A stretch of 64,000 nucleotides of DNA from Pseudobdellovibrionaceae bacterium (lineage in GTDB: Bacteria > Bdellovibrionota > FAC87 > UBA2466 > JACKAF01). The stretch spans positions 186,001-250,000 of the forward strand of contig JACKAF010000004.1 in assembly GCA_020635235.1 (NCBI GenBank). The letters run 5' to 3'. The position numbers were made by a program, and so were the translations under genes. The stretch's first letter is position 1, and every line of letters starts with the position of its first letter. Of the stretch, positions 9,014-16,923 are shown in pieces. A model generated the notes under the pieces. The model was given only the letters and a program-made list of their open reading frames with translations, did no database searches and was not told the origin of the DNA.

Positions 9014-9844
9014 TTAAACGGCATGTCCGCTGAGGAAGCGCTCGATGGCGGCACAGGTTGCCGACGGAGAGTCGAAATGCACGAAGTGAGCGCCGCCCGG
9101 TACCGTAGCGAACTCAAAACCGCCCAATTCCGCATCCTGTTCTTGTGACTGTGGGGTCGTGTAGAGATCGGCTTCGCCGGCGAGAAGCAATTTGGGGAGC
9201 GAAGAAGCTTTTAGTTTTGGCAAAAGGGCATTCGCCGTTAGCGCCCCTTCCGCCATACAACCGAGAAAAAGTTTCGCGGAAAAATTATCCCGTCTGAGCA
9301 TTTCCTTCCCGCGTTCAATATTGGTTTCATTAAAATAGAGTCGACCTAACTCTTGCGTCCATGCGCTTAGAGTTGCTCCGTTGGGGTTATCCAAAAACTT
9401 TTTTTCGCCCGCAAACGCCTCTGCGCTTGCGTGTTTTTCGTACTGTTTTCTCAAATCCAAAAAGCTGCGTTCAGAAAAAGGTACTGAAAGGCAAACCAGA
9501 GCCCTAACATCGAGTCCCTCGGACTCGCACAAGTGCGCTGCCCAAATCCCACCAAAGGAATGTCCCAGCAAGATTACGGGAACATCAAGTTCCGCGATGG
9601 CAGCTTTCAAATCCAGAAGGGTGACACCGTAGTCAAAGTCTTCGGGGGTCTCCGCTTCACCGGTGTCGGGGGGGTCAATGAAATAGAGGTCGCGCGAATC
9701 GCTAAGCTCCGTTAGGCCGTCCATGGTCTGGGAGCTCAGCCCCGGGCCGCCAGGAAGCACTACAACGGGGAGTCCCGGGTTCCCGGATTTCGTACTTATC
9801 TTCTTGATTTTACTTGCGTGCACCGGCATACGGCTTCTCTCCAT
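9014..9844 (-). CDS. Alpha/beta hydrolase (prolyl iminopeptidase-like)
   Basis: The product is 276 residues. The alpha/beta hydrolase fold is evident: oxyanion strand VVVLPGGPGLSSQ (residues 27-39), as in prolyl iminopeptidases (HGGPG), nucleophile elbow LLGHSFGG (Ser96), acid in LLAGEADLYTTP (Asp226) and base in VPGGAHFVHFD (His253). A cap domain lies at about 125-205. No signal peptide, so cytoplasmic. It probably hydrolyses a small ester, amide or N-terminal Pro peptide; the exact substrate cannot be read. ATG 9829 (residue 6), nine bases after GGAG, may be the real start. Divergent from the exported methyltransferase gene at 9926. Confidence 0.85.
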   Translation of the reverse strand: MERSRMPVHASKIKKISTKSGNPGLPVVVLPGGPGLSSQTMDGLTELSDSRDLYFIDPPDTGEAETPEDFDYGVTLLDLKAAIAELDVPVILLGHSFGGIWAAHLCESEGLDVRALVCLSVPFSERSFLDLRKQYEKHASAEAFAGEKKFLDNPNGATLSAWTQELGRLYFNETNIERGKEMLRRDNFSAKLFLGCMAEGALTANALLPKLKASSLPKLLLAGEADLYTTPQSQEQDAELGGFEFATVPGGAHFVHFDSPSATCAAIERFLSGHAV

Positions 9845-9925
9845 TGCAACTTTTCTTTGCGGGTAGTACTACCTAAGGCCGAAGGCAGTATGCAAGTGGT
9901 TATCGATGTAGAAGGGTACTGGCCG

Positions 9926-10915
9926 ATGAATTTTCGTTCCTCAGTGCGTTTAATTCCGCTTCTATTCATTTTCCTCAGTGTTTCGAGCTACGGCATTGTT
10001 CTGCCTGGCTGCGACATCGTCATGGGCCATTCGGCAGGAAGTGGTGTGCATTGGGAGAGCGCCATACTGACTGGCGCTGAGGTAACGACTGAGGCCGAGA
10101 TCCACCGCATTGCGGGGATCGCGCTTGCCCCAGGACCCCTCAACACAGAAGTTCAAGAGTACCTGGCCTCGATGGGGGGGCTCAGAGCCATCCGCACGAA
10201 CCCCAAATTGTGGGATATCTACCTCCGCCTCTACGATGGCATTACTCCATTTTCTCCGGACTACCAGGAGCTGATTCAGTTTGCCGATTTGAACCTCCCG
10301 CAGTCGGGAAAGATCGCCGATATCGGTGGGGGGACGGGCCCCTTCTCGGCGTGGCTCCTATTGCGAGCGCGAAACAGAGAGATACATACTATCGATATGT
10401 CGCCCGCTGGCCTTGCCCTTGCGAGAGAAAAAATGGAGCGTGTCGCGGCCTCTTTGGGTGAACCTTTGCCGAGCTTTGACATCATGGAGCTCAATCTTCT
10501 CAATTTTACAGGGAACGAACTCACGGGCCTTTCGGGGGCCGTGATGAATAACGTGCTCTACAACATTCCATTGGAAGCTCAACTTGAAGCGATGAAGAAG
10601 TTACGTGCGATGATGTTGGCTGGGGCCACTCTCATTGTCGCGGATCCAAACGGGGACGTTGTTACTAAAGAACTATTGGAAAAATCCGCAAAAGACGTGG
10701 CCATAGGCGCTGTGAAAAACGGGAGTACGCCGTCAGACTTTGATATCGCCTTGGGAATTTATATTAACGTCGAGATTCTTCGAGGGGGAATTCCCCCGTT
10801 TCGGCCGGCGGCAGATCTGGAAAATTTGTTTCGAGAGGCTGGCTTCAAAGTAAAGAAGCGCATTGTAAATTCTTTTTACTTCGGTCTACTAACGGTACTT
10901 GTCCTAGAGGCCTAA
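9926..10915 (+). CDS. Exported or membrane-anchored SAM methyltransferase-like protein
   Basis: The product is 329 residues from ATG 9926, nine bases after GAAGGG. It begins with a hydrophobic leader (MNFRSSVRLIPLLFIFLSVSSYG), then about 100 residues of unknown fold. A class I methyltransferase domain follows: motif I KIADIGGGTGPFSAW (129-143), acidic residue in EIHTIDMSPAGLALAREK, VMNNVLYNIP (motif III region) and GATLIVADPNGDV. Methyltransferases use cytosolic SAM, so a signal peptide is odd; the leader may be an uncleaved anchor with the domain inside the cell. Upstream ATGs at 9818 and 9890 are in frame but overlap the divergent hydrolase gene. The last 12 bp overlap the convergent gene at 10904. 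Confidence 0.7.
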   Translation: MNFRSSVRLIPLLFIFLSVSSYGIVLPGCDIVMGHSAGSGVHWESAILTGAEVTTEAEIHRIAGIALAPGPLNTEVQEYLASMGGLRAIRTNPKLWDIYLRLYDGITPFSPDYQELIQFADLNLPQSGKIADIGGGTGPFSAWLLLRARNREIHTIDMSPAGLALAREKMERVAASLGEPLPSFDIMELNLLNFTGNELTGLSGAVMNNVLYNIPLEAQLEAMKKLRAMMLAGATLIVADPNGDVVTKELLEKSAKDVAIGAVKNGSTPSDFDIALGIYINVEILRGGIPPFRPAADLENLFREAGFKVKKRIVNSFYFGLLTVLVLEA

Positions 10916-11434
10916 AGTGGCTTCCACGCACGCTTCTACGGAATTGAAGGGCCCTTCGGTCAGGCCTTCGTGATCAATCGGGGATACGTACCATGAGGAG
11001 CCTCCCCAGAAACAAACGCCCTTTTGACTCGAACCTCGTGTGGCCGTCAGGCAATCTTCAAAATCCATGATCGAACTCCCACCCATATAACCAAAATCAG
11101 GACGCCCGGGAACGGTGCCGGTATAGAGCGTCGGTTTCCAACCATCGAGACCGGTACGACTACAGATGACCCCGAACTCCTGATTAGCGGCTTCGACGGC
11201 GCGCTCACATTCGCTTATGGACTTCATAGCATTTTGTCCGAGGAGTCCCTTGGGTGTTTGACTGTAGTCTTGGTACTGCGTGCCGTTCTGAATGACTTTG
11301 AGGTAGAACGGGCGGTAACGCGAGTTCCCGAGATCCTTGCATTCGAAATGCGATTCCAGCGGGACTTCAACGAACGCCAGAGCGCGCCAAGAAAAGACGC
11401 AGCACAATAGAAGTGTACTGAGACGAACATTCAT
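10904..11434 (-). CDS. Small secreted protein, cysteine-rich
   Basis: The product is 176 residues. A signal peptide (MNVRLSTLLLCCVFSWRALA, cut before FVE) precedes a mature protein with six to seven cysteines (FECKDLG, SECERA, VICSRT, EDCLTA, GVCFWGG, EACVEA) and many aromatic residues. Spacing suggests two or three disulfides. No family is recognised. The regularly placed Cys and short SxxxCxxA helices resemble the 147-residue protein at 8453-8896, but similarity is too weak to call homology. It overlaps the upstream convergent gene by 12 bp at its 3' end. Confidence 0.7.
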   Translation of the reverse strand: MNVRLSTLLLCCVFSWRALAFVEVPLESHFECKDLGNSRYRPFYLKVIQNGTQYQDYSQTPKGLLGQNAMKSISECERAVEAANQEFGVICSRTGLDGWKPTLYTGTVPGRPDFGYMGGSSIMDFEDCLTATRGSSQKGVCFWGGSSWYVSPIDHEGLTEGPFNSVEACVEATLGL

Positions 11435-11513
11435 TTTTGGCTCCTGGTTGATTGGATGGGGTGGTCGTAAGAACTATTTTCCTCCAAGGGATCGCAATCC
11501 ACAAGGCATAGCT

Positions 11514-11543
11514 TTCACTTATCATACGCATTGCATCTATAAA
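11514..11543 (+). promoter_or_regulatory. Candidate sigma70 promoter for the isonitrile locus
   Basis: TTCACT (11514-11519) and TATAAA (11538-11543) are 18 bp apart in an A+T-rich stretch about 95 bp upstream of the first gene of the locus. A small GGGGC-ggt-GCCCC hairpin (11587-11599) lies between this site and the start codon. The call is by eye only. Confidence 0.35.
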
Positions 11544-11635
11544 TTTCAGTTATTTCATAATTTCCCCTAGTCTCAAGGGAGTGGTTGGGGCGGTGCCCCG
11601 ACGCGGTTAAGGGACATGGGCGATTTGGGGGGAGT

Positions 11636-12688
11636 ATGAAGATCATTGAACGAACGTTGCCGAGCGAGGGGTGGGGCCTCGCAACGCTCAAACCCGTCCT
11701 ATGTACCACTATCGTACCGGCTGTTTCGAATCCCGAAAAACAGGCCAAAGCGATCCTTGCGGTCTTTGCTAAACACCGACGGATGGTTTTGGCTGAACAG
11801 TCCTGCGAGACAGATTGCCCGGCGTGCGTCGCTCCGCACTTTCAAAAGGCGGTCGCTGCGGTACGAGCCGGCAAGCCTGTTGAGTTTGTTCTTCCCGCGT
11901 TTCCTGGAAAATCTCCAAACCCGGACAAAGTTTTGGGACACCTTCCAGACATGGCGGAGTTAAAGGCGCTGCAGTTCTTAGATTCTTTATGCCGGCAGAT
12001 CGAAAAAATCTACCGTCCAGGAGCTCGCTTGGTTCTCTGTTCCGACGGCCGCGTTTTCAGTGATTTGGTCGGTATGAAAGAGTCCCATGTCAGCGCCTAT
12101 CAGGCAAAGATCAGCCAGATCATCGCAGAACATTCTCTAAGCACGCTTTCTACTTTTAATCTTGATGAGTCGTACGGTGGGAAAAACTTTGCCTCCATGC
12201 GCCTGGATCTAATGGAGGAATATGGTCAGCCTTTGGATACCCTAAAAGAAAAAGTGCGAAGAGGGGGGAAAGGATCTGAAACTCAGGTAGATCAGGAAGC
12301 GCACCGGATGTATTGCGGAATAACGCGGTTCTTGTTCGAAGATGCGCTTGTTCCAGGGCAGACCAAGAGTCGCACCGCCATTCAAAAAGAGAGCCGAACT
12401 CGGGCCTACGAAGTCATCCGCCGGAGTAACGCGTGGAGTGAATTGGTCGCAAAGCGCTTTCCTGGCGCTATCCGCCTTTCGATCCACCCTCAGTCGTGTG
12501 GTGCGCGTAAGCTGGGAATCCAGTTGCTTGCGGCCAACAACTGGTTGACACCTTGGCATGGGGTCGCGCTCAGTACCGGCAATGAGTTTGTTCTTACCAA
12601 GCGTTCACACGCGGAAAAAATTGGCGCAAAGTTGGTACTCGATGGCAGTGGGCAACCGAGCCACTACGAGCTAAAAGGATCCTGCTAG
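11636..12688 (+). CDS. pvcA: Isonitrile (isocyanide) synthase, PvcA/IsnA/DIT1 family
   Basis: The product is 350 residues. The family converts the alpha-amino group of tyrosine or tryptophan to an isonitrile, using ribulose 5-phosphate as one-carbon donor. Diagnostic family blocks are present: FPGKSPNPDKVLGHLPDMAE (89-108), LVLCSDGRVFSDLVG (132-146), RSNAWSELVAKRFP near 270, IRLSIHPQSCG near 290 and NWLTPWHGVAL near 310. Length is close to PvcA (about 330). ATG 11636 lies behind GGGGGGAG; an in-frame upstream start at 11585 has less support. Twelve bases separate it from the oxygenase gene, so the two are co-transcribed. The cytoplasmic product should be an isonitrile acid handed to the next enzyme. 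Tyr versus Trp specificity cannot be read by eye. Confidence 0.93.
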   Translation: MKIIERTLPSEGWGLATLKPVLCTTIVPAVSNPEKQAKAILAVFAKHRRMVLAEQSCETDCPACVAPHFQKAVAAVRAGKPVEFVLPAFPGKSPNPDKVLGHLPDMAELKALQFLDSLCRQIEKIYRPGARLVLCSDGRVFSDLVGMKESHVSAYQAKISQIIAEHSLSTLSTFNLDESYGGKNFASMRLDLMEEYGQPLDTLKEKVRRGGKGSETQVDQEAHRMYCGITRFLFEDALVPGQTKSRTAIQKESRTRAYEVIRRSNAWSELVAKRFPGAIRLSIHPQSCGARKLGIQLLAANNWLTPWHGVALSTGNEFVLTKRSHAEKIGAKLVLDGSGQPSHYELKGSC

Positions 12689-12700
12689 TTAGGGGAGAGC

Positions 12701-13537
12701 ATGTCTTTACAGTACTCAAAAATTGGAAGCGTGGGAGTTCTAGTCGAGGCTCAAAGTGCGCAGCAGAGCCTTGTTAGTCTGGATTTGCCCGAGCTGCGCG
12801 CTCTTTTCGAGCGGGAGCACCTGCTGGTCTTAAGAGGCTTTCGTAGTTTCGAAAGGGTCGACGCCTTTACAGAGTACTGCGAACTATGGGGGGAGATTAG
12901 TCTCTGGCCTTTTGGAAAGGTACTGGAACTTGTAGAGCAGAAACAACCTGAAGATCACATCTTTGATTCTAACTACGTTCCTTTGCATTGGGACGGGATG
13001 TACCGGCCTGAAGTGCCGGAGATTCAGATATTCCACTGTGTGAGTGCACCGGGGGAAAACGCGGGCGGAAGGACCACCTTCTCCAATACCGCAATCGCGT
13101 ACGCTAGGGCCTCCGAAACGGATCGTGCGCGGTGGGCAGGCGTGCGCGGCGTCTACGAAAGAAAAATGGAGTTTTATCATAGCAAGAGCGTGGCTCCGAT
13201 TGTCACCAAGCACCCAACAAGAGGTTATACGGTGATGAGATACTGCGAGCCTCCAAAGGAGGGAGATAGCGCTTTCATTAACCACCCTCTGTTTTCTTTT
13301 GAGGGAATACCGGAGTCTGAGACTCGGGAATTTACTCAAAGTATGAAAAAGGCGCTTTACGATCCTGCAAATTTTTACGCACACGAGTGGAAGACTGGGG
13401 ACGTTGTTCTTTCGGATAACCACACGCTCCTTCACGGGAGAGAGGCCTTTGTAAGCGGATCCCCTAGGCATTTAAGGCGAGTTCATGTACTTGGAAAACC
13501 GGCGCTTAAAAATCCGCACCTGGAGTTTCACCAATGA
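12701..13537 (+). CDS. pvcB: Fe(II)/2-oxoglutarate oxygenase, PvcB/IsnB-type (TauD family)
   Basis: The product is 278 residues with a good AGGGGAG Shine-Dalgarno. TauD/TfdA-fold iron ligands are intact: VPLHWDGMY (His96, Asp98) and HTLLHGREAF (His245). The following SPRHLRRVHVLG carries the arginine expected to bind 2-oxoglutarate. NAGGRTTFSNT (120-130) is the usual loop after the first ligands. Right behind pvcA it matches PvcB, AmbI3/WelI3 and IsnB partners, which oxidise the isonitrile intermediate, commonly with decarboxylation to a vinyl isonitrile or with desaturation. Its stop overlaps the ATG of the next gene (ATGA), implying translational coupling. Confidence 0.92.
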   Translation: MSLQYSKIGSVGVLVEAQSAQQSLVSLDLPELRALFEREHLLVLRGFRSFERVDAFTEYCELWGEISLWPFGKVLELVEQKQPEDHIFDSNYVPLHWDGMYRPEVPEIQIFHCVSAPGENAGGRTTFSNTAIAYARASETDRARWAGVRGVYERKMEFYHSKSVAPIVTKHPTRGYTVMRYCEPPKEGDSAFINHPLFSFEGIPESETREFTQSMKKALYDPANFYAHEWKTGDVVLSDNHTLLHGREAFVSGSPRHLRRVHVLGKPALKNPHLEFHQ

Positions 13538-14982
13538 AGATAGAAGAAACGGATATAGTCATCGTCGGCGCTGGACCTGTCGGGTTAATGTGCGCTTACC
13601 TTGGTTACCTATGTGGACTTCGCACGGTGGTGCTGGACAAGTCGGAGGGGCCGCTGCAGGTAGGACGTGCCGACGCCCTGAATGCGCGCACTCTACAACT
13701 GCTTGAGGTCGCGGGCCTCTTTGACGCTCTTTACCCGCTTGGAAAAACCTGCAACACGAGCTCCGTGTGGGAAGGCGGAAAGTTTCTGTCGCGCCAATCC
13801 TCCTGGTGGGAGGAGCTTGAGGGTTGCTTGCACAAACATTTTTTGATGTTGGGCCAGCCACACATTGAGAAATTGCTCGACGAAAAGCTTAAAGAAGTTG
13901 GAACACCCGTGCGGCGGCAGTCGGATGTGGCTGCGATTGAAATTGTGGATGGTACCTGCGTCACCGAGCTCGCAAGTGGCGCAGTGCTGCGATCCAGGTA
14001 CCTCATCGGAGCGGACGGTTCGCGATCGGTGGTGCGTGAGCATTTTCGCGTCCCCTTTGAAATTACCCGCCCTCAAATAGTTTGGGCCGTAATCGACGGA
14101 GTGATTGAGTCAGATTTTCCGAAGGTACCGGAGATTATTGTGTTTCAGGCGGAGTCGTCGGATGTGGCTTGGATTCCCCGAGAGGGAGATATCGATCGCT
14201 TTTATGTTCGGATGGACACAAAGGAATTTGAGCTGGAGGACGCGCTGTCCAAGATCAACCGTGCGATGTCCCCGCACGAGCTTCGTTTCAAACGCATTGA
14301 CTGGTTTTCGCGTTTTTCTGTGAAAGAGTCCGTGGCGGAGCGGTTTTCCTTGGGTGACCGCGTTTTTCTTGCAGGCGATGCCTGCCACATACACTCCGTT
14401 AATGGAGGACAGGGACTCAATACGGGTCTAGCGGATGCCTTTAACCTTATGTGGAAGCTGAATCGAGTTATCAATCATGGCGCGTCTGCACGACTACTGG
14501 GTACCTATGAGGACGAGCGCAAGCCTGTAGCGCTAAGTGTAGTGGCCACCTCCGGGGAACTGGTCCGCTCGACGAAATATTCTGAGAACGGCACGCACGC
14601 GCAGGACTACGTAAAAATAGTTCAGAAGCGCTCTGGGAATGTGACCGGTATGGGCATTCGGTATGGAGAAAGCGGGCTGAAGGGGCAGCGACTGTTTGAT
14701 TTCGAGCTCACAAAGAGCGGTGTGCGGACGCGGCTCTACTCCCTACTGGAGTACTCCAAGTTCTCCTTATTGGTGTTTGGGAAAATTAGCGAGCCGCCGG
14801 CTCTTCCCGACTATGTGCAGCTGATTGAGATCAGCTGCGAAGAAGGTGAGAGCGATGTTTGGACGGACAGCGGCTATTACAAGGGGCAGGCGATTTTGGT
14901 CCGGCCCGATTCCTATATCGAGGGCGTGGCGTCTCTAGACGGTGTCAATTTGCTTTTAAAAGGACTGTCCGATGACAAATAA
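13534..14982 (+). CDS. FAD-dependent aromatic monooxygenase (PheA/TfdB/PHBH type)
   Basis: The product is 482 residues. Class A flavoprotein hydroxylase motifs are complete: FAD-binding VIVGAGPVGLMCAYLG near residues 8-22, DG motif YLIGADGSRSVVREHF near 155-170, and the GD motif VFLAGDACHIHSVNGGQGLN near 285, followed by TGLADAFNLMWKL. Such enzymes hydroxylate phenolic or other aromatic rings with NAD(P)H and O2. In P. aeruginosa the pvc operon instead carries an unrelated HpaB-type monooxygenase (PvcC); here the same oxidation step may be done by a different fold. It overlaps pvcB by 4 bp and the next gene by 11 bp, so it belongs to the locus. The C-terminal domain (after about 380) is shorter than in phenol hydroxylase. 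Confidence 0.9.
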   Translation: MKIEETDIVIVGAGPVGLMCAYLGYLCGLRTVVLDKSEGPLQVGRADALNARTLQLLEVAGLFDALYPLGKTCNTSSVWEGGKFLSRQSSWWEELEGCLHKHFLMLGQPHIEKLLDEKLKEVGTPVRRQSDVAAIEIVDGTCVTELASGAVLRSRYLIGADGSRSVVREHFRVPFEITRPQIVWAVIDGVIESDFPKVPEIIVFQAESSDVAWIPREGDIDRFYVRMDTKEFELEDALSKINRAMSPHELRFKRIDWFSRFSVKESVAERFSLGDRVFLAGDACHIHSVNGGQGLNTGLADAFNLMWKLNRVINHGASARLLGTYEDERKPVALSVVATSGELVRSTKYSENGTHAQDYVKIVQKRSGNVTGMGIRYGESGLKGQRLFDFELTKSGVRTRLYSLLEYSKFSLLVFGKISEPPALPDYVQLIEISCEEGESDVWTDSGYYKGQAILVRPDSYIEGVASLDGVNLLLKGLSDDK

Positions 14983-15529
14983 GGAAAAGGCACGAGCCTA
15001 CTTTAGCGCTGTGAATCGCTATGACACGATGGCCATCGAAGCTATGGTGGATGAAAACTACATCCAGCACAATCCAAATGTCCCAACGGGGCGGGCGGCC
15101 TTTCTAGCCTTGATTCCCAAGTTACAAGCCCATCAAACCCAAATCGAGAACATTCGGATTCTTGAGGATGGGGACTTTGTGGCGATGCACCACCGATGGA
15201 AAAATGCGTGGCCACTGGGTGGGGAGAGTCTGGTGGCTTTTCACGTGATTCGATTCGATTCCGCAGGGCTGATTGCGGAACACTGGAGCGCTATCGATAA
15301 CCCTGGTTCTGGCAACGAAGTAAAAGCACTTTCCTATACGAAACAGCACAAGATTCTCTCCGAGGGAAATCTCGTACTTATGATCTCTGAGGGGGAGCAA
15401 GATGAAAAACCAGCTGCCATTTACGATCTCCTGTGCTTTCAGGGCGGTAGAGTTGTCGAACACTCGAATATCACGCAGCTCATCCCCCAGACTCGGACGA
15501 TCAATAACAATACGATGTTTGGGTTTTGA
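14972..15529 (+). CDS. SnoaL-like/NTF2-fold protein with a partial second domain
   Basis: The product is 185 residues. The N-terminal 1-115 is an NTF2/SnoaL-like domain (MTNKEKARAYFSAVNRYD, NYIQHNPNVPTGRAAFLALI, DFVAMHHRWKN, AEHWSAIDNPG). Residues 125-170 (HKILSEGNLVLMISEG, AAIYDLLCFQGGRVVEHSN) resemble the second half of the same domain again, a layout known in the COG4922 SnoaL-like group. Relatives include polyketide cyclases and many small stress-linked proteins, so the reaction is unknown. Its start lies 11 bp inside the FAD monooxygenase gene, making it the fourth gene of the isonitrile locus. It may catalyse cyclisation, isomerisation or water loss on the hydroxylated isonitrile. Confidence 0.82.
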   Translation: MTNKEKARAYFSAVNRYDTMAIEAMVDENYIQHNPNVPTGRAAFLALIPKLQAHQTQIENIRILEDGDFVAMHHRWKNAWPLGGESLVAFHVIRFDSAGLIAEHWSAIDNPGSGNEVKALSYTKQHKILSEGNLVLMISEGEQDEKPAAIYDLLCFQGGRVVEHSNITQLIPQTRTINNNTMFGF

Positions 15530-15569
15530 GTTTGCAAAACACCCCCTCCCGTACTTTCCGAGCTCGGTA

Positions 15570-15583
15570 TTTACTTAAGTAAA
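15570..15583. promoter_or_regulatory. Perfect 14-bp palindrome upstream of MFS gene
   Basis: TTTACTTAAGTAAA reads the same on both strands and sits 41 bp before the TTG start of the MFS gene, between it and the SnoaL-like gene. The position and symmetry suit a dimeric repressor site. No T tract follows, so it is unlikely to be a terminator. Confidence 0.4.
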
Positions 15584-15623
15584 GTCTGAGGAGTAAGCTC
15601 GCCGCCAGTAACAGGAGTGACTA

Positions 15624-16814
15624 TTGGCAGAGCGACACTCAACTACAAGACTCCCACGGGGTGTTTGGGCCCTCGGTTTCGTTAGCCTGTTCATGGATAT
15701 CTCGTCCGAGGCCATTCACGGCTTGCTACCCGTATTTTTAGTCTCTGTACTGAGCGCGAGCGTGGTGTCGGTAGGCATCCTGGAGGGGCTTGCCGAGGCG
15801 GTTGCCCTGGTGATGAAGGTTTTCTCGGGACCGCTCAGCGACTGGTTGGGACGTCGAAAGCCGGTGGTGCTGCTTGGTTATTCGATGGGCGCTTTGAGTA
15901 AGCCTTTTTTCGCTATCGCTGGCAGTGTTTCTGTCGTGTACGGGGCGAGGCTGTTTGACCGGATGGGTAAAGGGATTCGAGGGGCCCCAAGGGACGCTCT
16001 TGTTGCGGATCTCGCGCCCAAGGAGCTGCGAGGAAGAGCGTTTGGACTCCGACAATCTCTAGATACTGTTGGCGCCTTTCTAGGGCCTTCGCTTGCGATG
16101 CTCTTGATGTACCTGACTCACAACCACTATCGGACTGTGTTTTGGTTGGCCACGATCCCCGCTGTATTGTCGGTATTCATTTTATATTTTGGAGTGCGCG
16201 AGAAAAAAGAGGAGACGGCGGAGGACTCCAGTCGACGACTCCAGTTGAGTGAACTCAAGACATTTTCCTCTTCATTTTGGCTCGTCGTGGGGGCTGGCGC
16301 CGTGTTTCAATTGGCGCGCTTTAGTGAAGCATTTTTGATTCTTAGGGCCAGAGACTTTGGTGTGGCACTGGCCTTTTCCCCGGTTGTCCTGATCGTCATG
16401 AATATCGTTTATTCGGCGAGCTCTTATCCGGTTGGCTTACTTTCTGATCGCATTAGGCGAGAATGGCTGCTGCTTGTCGGCCTACTCATTCTCTGTGCTT
16501 CCGATCTTCTATTGGCTACCGCAACGGGTCTGTTGGGCGCCTTTTTCGGAATTGCGCTGTGGGGTCTGCACATGGGTTTTACCCAAGGGATTTTGGCGGC
16601 CCTCGTTGCCGATACCGCCAAGGCCTCGCGGCGCGGTACGGCCTACGGAATATTCAATCTCTTCAGTGCGCTCGCACTTTTGCTTGCAAGCACGCTCGCG
16701 GGATTTTTTTGGCAGTATTTTGGGGCGAGGGTTACGTTTTTTGTAGGAGCAGGGCTTTCGCTCTTGAGCTTTGGTGTGTTCCTTTCCCTGAGGGGCCTAT
16801 GGGGGAAGCGCTGA
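15624..16814 (+). CDS. MFS transporter, probable efflux permease
   Basis: The product is 396 residues with 11-12 hydrophobic segments. The start is TTG 15624, nine bases after AGGAG; the first internal ATG would remove most of the first membrane helix. Family signatures are GPLSDWLGRRKPVVLLGY in loop 2-3, ARLFDRMGKGIRGAPRDALV in the following segment, and LRGRAFGLRQSLDTVGAFLGP (helix 5 motif C-like). This group is widespread in bacteria and usually annotated as drug or small-molecule efflux. It lies 94 bp after the SnoaL-like gene with its own palindromic site, so it may be separately regulated while exporting the isonitrile product; this is inference from position. It is an inner-membrane protein. 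Confidence 0.85.
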   Translation: MAERHSTTRLPRGVWALGFVSLFMDISSEAIHGLLPVFLVSVLSASVVSVGILEGLAEAVALVMKVFSGPLSDWLGRRKPVVLLGYSMGALSKPFFAIAGSVSVVYGARLFDRMGKGIRGAPRDALVADLAPKELRGRAFGLRQSLDTVGAFLGPSLAMLLMYLTHNHYRTVFWLATIPAVLSVFILYFGVREKKEETAEDSSRRLQLSELKTFSSSFWLVVGAGAVFQLARFSEAFLILRARDFGVALAFSPVVLIVMNIVYSASSYPVGLLSDRIRREWLLLVGLLILCASDLLLATATGLLGAFFGIALWGLHMGFTQGILAALVADTAKASRRGTAYGIFNLFSALALLLASTLAGFFWQYFGARVTFFVGAGLSLLSFGVFLSLRGLWGKR

Positions 16815-16923
16815 CGCACGGCGCTACCCGAGACAAGTGTTAAGCGCAGGTCGTTGTGCGCCTAGATTTATTCGACAAGTCGTCGTTCAATTAAAGGATA
16901 GCAATAATATTTGGGGGAAGAGC

